In this document: positions 1-8,025 of the stretch, one piece after another
Numbering within the stretch: the first letter of the stretch is position 1
Layout of the letters: the number at the start of each line of letters is the position of its first letter
NCBI GenBank assembly: GCA_039180525.1
Contig: JBCDDF010000009.1
Coordinates: forward strand, 21,986 to 85,985
Origin: Halovulum sp039180525
GTDB taxonomy: Bacteria; Pseudomonadota; Alphaproteobacteria; Rhodobacterales; Rhodobacteraceae
DNA length: 64,000 nucleotides
Direction: 5' to 3'
Notes under the pieces: generated by a model
Told to the model about the DNA's origin: nothing
Databases searched by the model: none
What the model saw: the letters and a program-made list of their open reading frames with translations, nothing else
Position numbers and translations under genes: made by a program

Positions 1-77
1 CATGCGTCGACGCTTTCCCATAGAACCCCATAAAAACGCGAAGGTTTAGAGAAGGTGAATACGGCGAAGATATGGTG

Positions 78-662
78 TCAGCGGCGGGAAAAGGAGATCT
101 GCGACTCGGTGCCGTTACGTAAGCGGGCGATGTTCTCGCGATGGGTCCACCAGACCAGCGCCGACATGGCGATCACCGGCAGGAACGCCGGCCAGGCGCC
201 GGTCAGCGCGACCCAGACGGGGGCAAGACTCGCGGCCGCCAGCGCCGCGCGGGAGGAGATCCGCCCCGCCACCGCCACTGCCAGCCAGGTGGCGCAGGCA
301 AGCACCATCGCCAGCGGCGCCATTGCCAACATCGTGCCCAGAAAAGTCGCCACGCCCTTGCCGCCGCGAAACCCAAGCCAGACCGGGTACACATGGCCGA
401 CAAACGCCGCCAGCCCGGCCCAGGGCGCCGCCGCCGGCGCGAAGATGCCCACGATCAGCACCGCGATCGCGCCCTTGCCGCTGTCGAGCAACAGGGTGCC
501 CAGCGCCGCACCTTTGTGCCCGGTGCGCAGAACGTTTGTGGCGCCGATATTGCCCGACCCGATCTTGCGCAGATCCCCCAGGCCGAAGGCGCGGGCGATC
601 ACGATGCCGAAGGGGATGGACCCCAGAAGGTAGCCGAGCAGAAGCGCCAGGATCCAGGTCAT
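78..662 (-). CDS. plsY: Glycerol-3-phosphate acyltransferase PlsY
   Basis: PlsY transfers the acyl group from acyl-phosphate to glycerol-3-phosphate, the first acylation step of phospholipid synthesis, in the inner membrane. The 194-aa product is hydrophobic with about five membrane segments. It carries the family loops: GSIPFG near residue 15, GSGNIGATN near residue 37 and the glycine-rich GFRGGKGVATFLG loop near residue 97. Length is normal for the family. The ATG at 662 overlaps the stop of the upstream pyrC' gene (ATGA), so the gene is probably translationally coupled as the last member of the pyrB operon. The 77 bases downstream to the window edge hold no gene that I can see. Confidence 0.95.
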   Translation of the reverse strand: MTWILALLLGYLLGSIPFGIVIARAFGLGDLRKIGSGNIGATNVLRTGHKGAALGTLLLDSGKGAIAVLIVGIFAPAAAPWAGLAAFVGHVYPVWLGFRGGKGVATFLGTMLAMAPLAMVLACATWLAVAVAGRISSRAALAAASLAPVWVALTGAWPAFLPVIAMSALVWWTHRENIARLRNGTESQISFSRR

Positions 663-1933
663 GCGGCGAATACCTCCTGCCCGCCGACCCAGGTGCGCAG
701 CACACGGCCCTGCATGCGCCGGCCGTCATAGGGCGTGTTCTTCGATTTGGACCGCAGCGCGGCCCGGTCGAGCACGAACGGCGCGTCCGGATCGAACAGC
801 ACCAGATCGGCCGGTGCGCCCGGCGCCAGCCGCCCGGCATCCAGCCCCAGCAGTCGGGCCGGGTTCAGCGCCAGCGCGCGGAACAGGGTCGGCAAGTCCA
901 GATGCCCCGCATGCACCAGTTGCAGGCACGCCGGCAGCAACGTCTCCAGCGCCACAGCGCCCGAGGCCGCCTGCTCGAAGGGCAGGCGTTTGCTCTCTTC
1001 GTCCTGGGGCGTGTGCATCGAACTGACGAGGTCGATCAGACCTTCGGCCAACGCCTCCACGGTTGCCATCCGGTCGTCTTCGCTGCGCAAGGGCGGCTTG
1101 ACCTTGAAAAAGGTGCGATAGTCGTCGACGTCGAAGGTGTTGAGCGTCAGGTGGTGGACCGACGTGCCGGCGGTGACCGGCAGGCTCTGCGCCTTGGCCC
1201 GGCGCAGGGCGGCAAGCGCGGCCGCGCAGGTCACCTGGTCGGCATGGTAGCGCACGCCCGTCATCTCTACGAGGGCCAGGTCGCGCTCAAGTTGCATCCG
1301 CTCTGCCATCGGGCTGACGGCGGGCAGGCCCAGCTTGGTCGCGAACGGGCCGGCGCTCATCGCCGCCCCTTGCGACAGGGCCGGTTCCTGCGGATGAGCG
1401 ATGATCAGCGCGTCGAGCCCGGCGGCGTATTGCATCGCCCGGCTGAGGACTTTCGGGTCCTGGACGGGACGGTCTGCATCGGAAAAGGCGACCGCGCCGG
1501 CATCGCGCAGAAAGCCGATCTCTGTCATCTCGCGGCCCTCGAAGCCCTTGGTCAGCGCGGCGGTGGGCAGAACGCGGACCGCCGATGCCTCGGCCGCGCG
1601 GCGCATCGCGAAGCTCAGCGTCTCGGGCGTGTCTGTGACGGGCGTGGTGTCGGGGCGCGTGACCATGGTGGTCACACCGCCCGCGGCGGCCGCCGCACTG
1701 GCGGATTTATAGCTTTCCTTGTGCCGCTCGCCGGGTTCGCCAATCTTGACGCCGATATCGATGATCCCGGGCGCCAGGCATTTGCCGTCGCAGTCGATGG
1801 ACGGCCCTGGCGGGGGTGCCTCTGTTCCCACACCTGTAATCTGCCCCGCATCAATCAAAAGCCACCCAAAGACCTCGCGACGGTTCTCTGGGTCGATCAA
1901 TCGGGTGTTGGTGAAGATGGTTCGCATGCTCAC
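659..1933 (-). CDS. Dihydroorotase-like pseudo-enzyme (PyrC' type)
   Basis: A 424-aa amidohydrolase-fold protein of the class I dihydroorotase family, but the catalytic residues are gone. The usual D-x-H-x-H-x-R-EPG zinc motif reads DIGVKIGEPG at residues 59-68, so both metal-binding His and the substrate Arg are replaced. The late ATDHAPH motif reads SSMHTPQ at residues 304-310, putting Met306 where the catalytic Asp belongs. By analogy with the pseudomonad PyrC' protein, it probably supports assembly of the PyrB aspartate transcarbamoylase rather than hydrolysing dihydroorotate. It lies in the pyrB operon with GTGA/ATGA overlaps on both sides. The start is GTG at 1933; an ATG at 1927 is also possible. 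A genuine dihydroorotase should exist elsewhere in the genome. Confidence 0.85.
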   Translation of the reverse strand: MSMRTIFTNTRLIDPENRREVFGWLLIDAGQITGVGTEAPPPGPSIDCDGKCLAPGIIDIGVKIGEPGERHKESYKSASAAAAAGGVTTMVTRPDTTPVTDTPETLSFAMRRAAEASAVRVLPTAALTKGFEGREMTEIGFLRDAGAVAFSDADRPVQDPKVLSRAMQYAAGLDALIIAHPQEPALSQGAAMSAGPFATKLGLPAVSPMAERMQLERDLALVEMTGVRYHADQVTCAAALAALRRAKAQSLPVTAGTSVHHLTLNTFDVDDYRTFFKVKPPLRSEDDRMATVEALAEGLIDLVSSMHTPQDEESKRLPFEQAASGAVALETLLPACLQLVHAGHLDLPTLFRALALNPARLLGLDAGRLAPGAPADLVLFDPDAPFVLDRAALRSKSKNTPYDGRRMQGRVLRTWVGGQEVFAA

Positions 1934-2919
1934 AACAGCTTAACCGTGTCTCGGTCGATATTTGCGATGCGAGGCCTGAAAATGTCGTTCAGCGCAGAAA
2001 GCTTATCTGCCAGCCAGGCATGCTGTCTTGGCCAATCGTCCTCGTTGGCCGGGTCAGCATCGTCTAGCCTCACAAAAACTCTGCTCTGCAGTCTGCCCGG
2101 TAGCTCATCCCACTGGAGCTCGAACGGTGCTTCACCCTGGATATCTTCTCTGTCCTGTTGAAGCAGCCAGAAGTAGCCCTTTCCTTCCGGCCCTCCAAGC
2201 GCCAGTTCGGCCCTGATCCACTTCTCCTGGCTGTTGACGCTCGCATTCAACTCGCATCCCGTACGGCCGATCCCGAAGCCCGTCCATTGCTGAGGCGCCG
2301 CTTTGCGCGGCCGCAGGTTTGTCGGCTGATCGGTCATAAGTTCGCCAAGTGCAGTCCAATACCGGAGATAGGTTTGCCGAAGATCCGTCAGTCCGTCCGC
2401 AACCAATCGCGCAGCGGAATCAATCGCGCGGGCCCAGCCATTGGGCTGGACAACCACCTCAAATCGCGGTGCCGGCAAGCTTTCGCCAATGCGCCACAAC
2501 TCGACTTTGACCGCAAAGAACCGGTGTGCATCACTGGTGATTCTGTTTAACCAGTCGATCGCGGAGCGATGTTCTTCCCGTATCTCCTCCGAGATTAGCA
2601 AGACAGTGTGTGCGTCCAGCCCGCTCGCGTAGGTGATCAGTTTTCCAAGATGATCGTGGTCCGAGCGACCGAATTGATTTTCGATCAGAACACGTTCGCC
2701 GGCCGGACTGTTTGTATCGCGCGCAAGAATATCGGCGCGAAAGGCACCAACATTCGCCTCCACCGCTTCAAGTTCCAGCCCATCGCGGCCATAACCCATG
2801 GATTGCGAAAGCAGGGAAAGATTCTCGGGTTGCGCTAGCCAAGGGGTAAAATGGTCCGCCTCGCCCGGCCAGATCGAACGAATATCCGTGATCCTATCGA
2901 GTGTACCAAGCTCTTTCAC
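1930..2919 (-). CDS. DUF4268-like protein with nuclease-like N-terminus
   Basis: 329 aa, not part of pyrimidine synthesis. The N-terminal half looks like a PD-(D/E)XK-type fold: Asp63 in FRADILARD and E80-N81-Q82 in VLIENQFG, followed by SDHDHLGKLITYASG. The spacing and the E-x-Q variant match restriction-endonuclease-like proteins. The C-terminal third (GIGRTGCELNAS to the DDWPRQHAWL segment) resembles DUF4268 as I remember it. The gene sits between pyrB (9 bases upstream) and pyrC' (4-base overlap), so it is cotranscribed with them. It is visibly richer in A+T than its neighbours, which suggests acquisition. No methylase or toxin partner is adjacent. Function is unknown; a defence or DNA-processing nuclease is an inference. 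Confidence 0.7.
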   Translation of the reverse strand: MKELGTLDRITDIRSIWPGEADHFTPWLAQPENLSLLSQSMGYGRDGLELEAVEANVGAFRADILARDTNSPAGERVLIENQFGRSDHDHLGKLITYASGLDAHTVLLISEEIREEHRSAIDWLNRITSDAHRFFAVKVELWRIGESLPAPRFEVVVQPNGWARAIDSAARLVADGLTDLRQTYLRYWTALGELMTDQPTNLRPRKAAPQQWTGFGIGRTGCELNASVNSQEKWIRAELALGGPEGKGYFWLLQQDREDIQGEAPFELQWDELPGRLQSRVFVRLDDADPANEDDWPRQHAWLADKLSALNDIFRPRIANIDRDTVKLL

Positions 2920-2928
2920 CGTTCTCCC

Positions 2929-3858
2929 CTAGTCTGGATTCGAGTTACCAGCCAACAACTCCATCGCCGCCATTCTGACCGCGACGCCCATCTCGACCTG
3001 CTCTTGGATGACGCTCACGTTGATGTCGTCGGCCAGCAGGCCGTCGATCTCTACCCCGCGGTTCATGGGCCCGGGATGCATGACGATGGCGTCGGGTTTG
3101 GCATGGGCGAGCTTAGCCGCGTCCAGGCCAAAGCGATGGTAATACTCCCGCTCTGAGGGGATGAACCCGCCATCCATGCGTTCGCGCTGCAGGCGCAGCA
3201 TCATCACCACATCGGCATCCTTCAACCCCTCGGTCATGTCATCGGTGACCTCGGCGGCCATGTGGTCCACGCCGCCGGGCATCAGCGTGCGCGGGCCGAC
3301 CAGGCGCACGCGGTTTTCCATCAGCCCCAGCAGGATCATGTTCGACCGCGCCACGCGGGAATGGGCGATGTCGCCGCAGATCGCGATGGTCAGCCGGTGC
3401 AGCCGGCCCTTGCGGCGGCGGATCGTCAGGGCATCGAGCAGCGCCTGCGTGGGGTGTTCGTGACGCCCGTCACCCGCGTTCAGCACCGCGCAGTTGACCT
3501 TTGAGGCCAGCAGGTTGACCGCGCCCGATTGCGGATGCCGCACCACCAGGATGTCGGGGTGCATGGCGTTCAGCGTCAACGCGGTGTCGATCAGCGTCTC
3601 GCCCTTCGACAGGCTGGAGGCCTGCATCGCCATCGACATCACGTCCGCGCCCAGCCGTTTGCCCGCCAGTTCGAAACTGGCCTGGGTGCGGGTGGAGTTC
3701 TCGAAGAACATGTTGATCTGCGTCAGCCCGGCCAGCGGTTTCTCGGACGGTCCGCCCTGCCGGTTGATCTGGGCATAGTGTTCGGCGCGGTCGAGCAGCG
3801 TCTCGATGTCGGGCGGGCTGAGCCCCTCGATCCCCAGAAGGTGGCGGTGGCGGAACAT
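2929..3858 (-). CDS. pyrB: Aspartate carbamoyltransferase catalytic chain
   Basis: PyrB condenses carbamoyl phosphate with aspartate, the committed step of pyrimidine synthesis in the cytoplasm. The family motifs are present: FFENSTRTQASFE (carbamoyl-phosphate loop), HPTQALLDAL and HPGPMNRGVEI. I start at the ATG at 3858 (MFRHRHLLGIEGL), giving 309 aa, the usual length. The open frame continues 12 codons upstream but that extension is not typical of the family. First gene of the pyrB / nuclease-like / pyrC' / plsY operon. No pyrI regulatory chain is seen, consistent with an ATCase that pairs with a dihydroorotase-like subunit instead. It is divergent from the udg gene across about 120 bases. 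Confidence 0.95.
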   Translation of the reverse strand: MFRHRHLLGIEGLSPPDIETLLDRAEHYAQINRQGGPSEKPLAGLTQINMFFENSTRTQASFELAGKRLGADVMSMAMQASSLSKGETLIDTALTLNAMHPDILVVRHPQSGAVNLLASKVNCAVLNAGDGRHEHPTQALLDALTIRRRKGRLHRLTIAICGDIAHSRVARSNMILLGLMENRVRLVGPRTLMPGGVDHMAAEVTDDMTEGLKDADVVMMLRLQRERMDGGFIPSEREYYHRFGLDAAKLAHAKPDAIVMHPGPMNRGVEIDGLLADDINVSVIQEQVEMGVAVRMAAMELLAGNSNPD

Positions 3859-3898
3859 GGCGCGCGTTCTGGCATGGCGCGGCACCTGCGGCAAGACT

Positions 3899-3932
3899 GC
3901 CTCCGGCGGGGATATTTTGGGATCGAAGAAGC
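3899..3932 (+). repeat. Short interspersed intergenic element, copy 1
   Basis: A GC-rich block (GCCTCCGGCGGGG) runs into ATATTTTGGGATCGAAGAAGC in the pyrB/udg divergent gap. A closely similar string occurs in reverse orientation at 30757-30779, sharing the GGATATTTTG core and the CGAAGAAGC end. Both copies are intergenic. I recall similar strings as common in Rhodobacteraceae genomes, but I cannot count copies here. The function is not evident. Confidence 0.45.
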
Positions 3933-3978
3933 GCGGGCGCAGATTGCCGGGGCGCGGCGCGGGTGGTTAGGTGAGGTC

Positions 3979-4746
3979 ATGGCGAATCCGGATGCGACCC
4001 CGACGCGCGACGATCTGATCGCGGCTCTGGCTTGGCAGTTGGAGTTGGGGGCGGATGAGGCGCTGGAGGAGGCGCCGGTGGACCGGCGGCTGTCCGCGGC
4101 GCCGGCTGAGGCGGTGGCGGCGCCTGTGCCCGCACCCGCGCAAACAGGATCGGGCAGCGCCGATCTGGCCGGCGCGGCGGCGGATCTGCCGGCGCTGCGC
4201 GCGGCCATGGCCGGCTTCGAGGGCTGTGCGCTGAAGAAGGGTGCGCGCAATCTGGTCTTTGCCGATGGCCGGCCCGGCGCGCATGTGATGATCGTGGGCG
4301 AGGCGCCGGGGCGCGAGGAGGATGCGCAAGGCAAGCCCTTTGTCGGGCGGTCGGGCCAGCTTTTGGACCGGATGTTCGCCGCCATCGGGCTGGCGCGCGG
4401 GGCGGAGGCGCCGAAGGCGGCGCTTTACATCACCAACACCCTGCCCTGGCGGCCACCGCAGAACCGCGACCCGTCAACCGAGGAAATCGCGATCATGATG
4501 CCGTTTCTGGAACGCCATATCGCGCTCGCCGCGCCCCGCGTTCTGGTCACCATGGGCAATGCGGCGACCAAGACGCTGCTGCGCACCTCCACCGGGATCA
4601 CACGGCTGCGCGGCACATGGGCGGAGGCGCAGGGCCTGCCGGTTCTGCCCATGTTCCACCCCGCCGCGCTGTTGCGCGACCCGTTGAAAAAGCGCGCCGC
4701 CTGGGCCGATCTGTTGACGCTCAAGGCACGGCTGGAGGCGCCGTGA
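3979..4746 (+). CDS. Uracil-DNA glycosylase, family 4-like
   Basis: 255-aa enzyme expected to excise uracil from DNA. Residues 1-75 are an Ala/Pro-rich leader of low conservation. The catalytic domain follows, with GEAPGREED at 108-115, the NTLPWRPPQNR loop at 153-163 and MFHPAALLR at 225-233. These match the family 4 uracil-DNA glycosylase motifs. Unusually there is one cysteine in the whole protein (Cys83 in GCALKK). The canonical thermophilic family 4 enzymes use four Cys to hold a 4Fe-4S cluster, so this protein probably has no cluster. The ATG at 3979 follows a GGTGAG ribosome-binding sequence. It heads a run of four overlapping genes (metallophosphoesterase, MoaB-like, Nudix). Confidence 0.85.
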   Translation: MANPDATPTRDDLIAALAWQLELGADEALEEAPVDRRLSAAPAEAVAAPVPAPAQTGSGSADLAGAAADLPALRAAMAGFEGCALKKGARNLVFADGRPGAHVMIVGEAPGREEDAQGKPFVGRSGQLLDRMFAAIGLARGAEAPKAALYITNTLPWRPPQNRDPSTEEIAIMMPFLERHIALAAPRVLVTMGNAATKTLLRTSTGITRLRGTWAEAQGLPVLPMFHPAALLRDPLKKRAAWADLLTLKARLEAP

Positions 4747-5338
4747 CCCGGGTTCTGGCATTTTCCGATCTGCACCACAGCCGGACCAAGGCTGAGGATC
4801 TGGTCGCCGCGGCGGCGGAGGCCGATCTGGTCATCGGGGCCGGCGATTTCTGCAATATGCGCAGCGATCTGCCCGGCGCGATGACGCTGCTTGCGGGCAT
4901 CAGGGCGCCGATGGTGCTGGTGCCCGGCAATGCCGAGAGTGCCGAGGAGTTGTCCGACGCGGCGCCGGCCGGGGCCACGGTTCTGCATGGTGGAACGGCG
5001 GAACAAGCCGGGCTGAAGCTGGCCGGGCTGGGCTATGCCGTGCCGCGCACGCCCTTCGGCGACTGGTCCTGCGATCTGGACGAGGCGGAGGCCGCGGCGC
5101 TGCTGACGGGCGTAGACGCGGCTGATGTGCTGATATCCCATTCGCCGCCCAAAGGCGTGGGCGACCGGACCTCGGCGGGACAATCGGTCGGGTCGACGGC
5201 CGTGCGCGACTGGATCGAACGGGTGCAACCGCGGCTGGCGGTGTGCGGCCATGTGCATGACAGTTGGGGCGTGCGCGGGCGGATCGGGGCGACGGAGGTG
5301 GTCAATCTGGGCCCGACCCCGAATTGGTTCGATCTGTG

Positions 5339-5339
<1 letters not shown>
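4743..5339 (+). CDS. Calcineurin-like metallophosphoesterase
   Basis: 198 aa. The five metal-binding blocks of the calcineurin-like phosphoesterase fold appear in order: FSDLHHS, GAGDFCN, VPGNAES, ISHSPPKG and CGHVHDSWG. The substrate is not predictable; small proteins of this class act on phosphodiesters, nucleotides or phosphoproteins. The GTG start at 4743 overlaps the stop of the glycosylase gene (GTGA), so the two are translationally coupled. No signal peptide is seen, so it is probably cytoplasmic. Confidence 0.85.
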
Positions 5340-5877
<538 letters not shown>

Positions 5878-5881
<4 letters not shown>

Positions 5882-6327
5882 GCGGGTTTCGCGCCTTCGG
5901 CGACACGCGGGACGTGGGCCCCCGGCGCGGGGCACTGTCGCTGATCGCGGACGGGCGGGGCCGACTGTTGCTGCAGTTGCGCGATGCCGACCCGACCGTG
6001 ACGCATCCGGGCCTGTGGGGGCTCTTCGGCGGTGGCGTCGAACCGGGCGAAAGTCTGAAGGCGGCCGCGATCCGCGAATTGGACGAAGAACTGGGCATCG
6101 CCCCTGCGCCGACCGCTTTGCAGCCTTTCGGCTGGGTCGCCTCGGACAGCGCCCGCAAGGCGGCGCTTTACGTCTTTGCGGCGCACTGGAACCTGGCGCC
6201 CGCACAGATACGGCTGGGCGAAGGCGCGGGCTTTGGCTTCTTCACGCCCGATCAAGCCCGCACGCTGCCCTTCGTAGCGGTCTTGAAACCCGTCCTGGAC
6301 GCCTACATCGCCGAACACCTAACTTAG
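5878..6327 (+). CDS. Nudix hydrolase
   Basis: 149-aa protein with a complete Nudix box (GGGVEPGESLKAAAIRELDE continuing to EELGI, about residues 46-70), including the metal-binding REx2EE core. It hydrolyses a nucleoside diphosphate linked to some other group; the substrate cannot be assigned. The GTG start at 5878 overlaps the moaB stop (GTGA), making it the last gene of the four-gene run. 65 bases separate it from the efflux adaptor gene. Confidence 0.85.
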
Positions 6328-6392
6328 CGACGGAGCCGAGCGACCCGTGCGTATGATATGAACGCCCCGGCAGCCGAGACCGAAGGATCCGC

Positions 6393-8021
6393 ATGCGCTT
6401 TCTGACCCGTTCCCTGCTGGGTGTCTTCCTTGCGGCGCTGTCGCTTGGGCTGCTGGCGATGGCCGTGTCCAATGTCTATCGCGGGCTGGAGGCACGCCAG
6501 GCGGACCAAAGCCGTGGCCGGCCGGCACAGGAGCGTTTGTTCCCGGTGAATGTCGATACGCTGGCGCTGGCGCCGGCGACGCCGGTCATCACGGCCTTTG
6601 GTGAGGCGTCCAGCCGCCGCACCCTGGAAATCCGCACCGCCGCCCCGGGCCGCATCGTAGAGCTGGCCGAGGCGTTTCGCGATGGCGGCCGGGTGGCGGC
6701 GGGCGATGTGCTGGTTCGGATCGACCCCGCGGATGCAGGCTCCGCCTTGGATCTGGCGCGGGCCGAACTGGCGGAGGCGCGGGCGCAGCGGGTGGAGGCG
6801 GAAACCACGCTGGAACTGGCGCGCATCGACCTGCAGGGCGCCGAACAGACGCGCACGTTGCGCATGAGCGCAATGGTGCGCCAGCAGGATCTGCGCGCCC
6901 GCGGCGCCGGCACCCGTGCGGCGGAAGAGGACGCGGAGATTTCGCTGTCGAGCGCCGATCAGGCCGTGGTCTCGCGCCGTCAGGCGCTGGCGCAGGCCGA
7001 GGCGCAGCTCGAACGCACCGCCATCACCGTGGAGCGGCGCGAGATTGCGGTGCGCGAGGCCGAACGCACATTGGCCGACACCACGGTCACCGCGCCGTTC
7101 GGCGGGCTTCTGACCGCTGCGGATGCCAGTGCCGGCGCGATTATGGCCAGCAACGAACGCATCGGCACGCTGATCGACCCGGCGGCGCTGGAGGTGGCGT
7201 TCCGGGTCACCAACGCGCAGTTCACCCGGCTTTTGGACGCCGAGGGCCGGCTGACCCTGCAGGAGGTCCGCGTGGCCTTGCCGCTGGCGGAGTTTCCCAT
7301 CGTCGCGACCGGCCGGCTGGACCGGGCCGGCGCCGAAGTCGGCGACGGGCAGACCGGGCGGTTACTATACGCCGCGCTCGACCCCGGCAGCGCCACCGCG
7401 CTGCGGCCCGGGGATTTCCTGACCGTGGAAATCGCCGAACCGGAACTGGCCGATGTGGCCGTGATCCCGGCGGTCGCGGCCGATCCCAGCGGAGAGATCC
7501 TGCTCTTGGCCGAGGACGACCGGCTGGAGGCACATCCGGCGCGCATCCTGCGGCGGCAGGGCGATGACCTGATCGTCGCCGATGTCCCAGCGGGCCGCGA
7601 ATATGTCCGCGAACGGGTGCCGCAACTGGGCGCGGGCGTCAAAGTCCGCCCGATCCGCCCGGATGCTGAGATGGCCGCGCCGGAATTGGTGGCCCTGACC
7701 GACGCGGAACGCGCCCGCCTGGTCGCCGCGGTGGAGGCCAACACCCAGATACCGGCGGAGGCGCGGGCGCGGGTTCTGGACCGTCTGGCCCAGGATCGGG
7801 TGCCGAAATCGCTGATCGACCGGCTGGCGCCGCAAGCACCGCGCGAAACCGCGGAGACCACGCTGGTTCTGGAGCCCGAACGCCGGGCGCGGCTGATCGC
7901 CTTTGTCGAGGGCAACGCCCGCATGTCGGCGGAGGTCAAGGAACGGCTGCTGGGGCAGTTGAACGGCGAGACCGTGCCGGTTGCGGTCGTGGAACGGCTG
8001 GAAGGCCGGATGGGGGGCTAA
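6393..8021 (+). CDS. RND efflux periplasmic adaptor with duplicated C-terminal repeat
   Basis: 542-aa membrane fusion protein that would link an inner-membrane RND pump to an outer-membrane channel. It has an N-terminal membrane anchor (residues 6-27), a biotinyl-lipoyl half motif (APGRIVELAEAFRDGGRVAAGD), a long alpha-hairpin rich in Ala/Glu/Arg, the second half (TVTAPFGGLL) and a beta-barrel. Beyond residue ~430 there is an extra tail with two similar units of about 45 residues (near 434-478 and 493-538). Both follow the pattern ERxARLxxxVExN...VPxxxxxRL. This tail is not in classic AcrA/MexA. The ATG at 6393 follows GAAGGA. Its RND pump gene starts four bases after its stop. Confidence 0.88.
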   Translation: MRFLTRSLLGVFLAALSLGLLAMAVSNVYRGLEARQADQSRGRPAQERLFPVNVDTLALAPATPVITAFGEASSRRTLEIRTAAPGRIVELAEAFRDGGRVAAGDVLVRIDPADAGSALDLARAELAEARAQRVEAETTLELARIDLQGAEQTRTLRMSAMVRQQDLRARGAGTRAAEEDAEISLSSADQAVVSRRQALAQAEAQLERTAITVERREIAVREAERTLADTTVTAPFGGLLTAADASAGAIMASNERIGTLIDPAALEVAFRVTNAQFTRLLDAEGRLTLQEVRVALPLAEFPIVATGRLDRAGAEVGDGQTGRLLYAALDPGSATALRPGDFLTVEIAEPELADVAVIPAVAADPSGEILLLAEDDRLEAHPARILRRQGDDLIVADVPAGREYVRERVPQLGAGVKVRPIRPDAEMAAPELVALTDAERARLVAAVEANTQIPAEARARVLDRLAQDRVPKSLIDRLAPQAPRETAETTLVLEPERRARLIAFVEGNARMSAEVKERLLGQLNGETVPVAVVERLEGRMGG

Positions 8022-8025
8022 GGTG

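Noticed and set aside
323..2161. 612-aa plus-strand open frame across plsY/pyrC'
   Set aside because: Antisense to two well-supported genes; Arg/Pro/Gly/His-rich composition typical of high-GC shadow frames and no domain.
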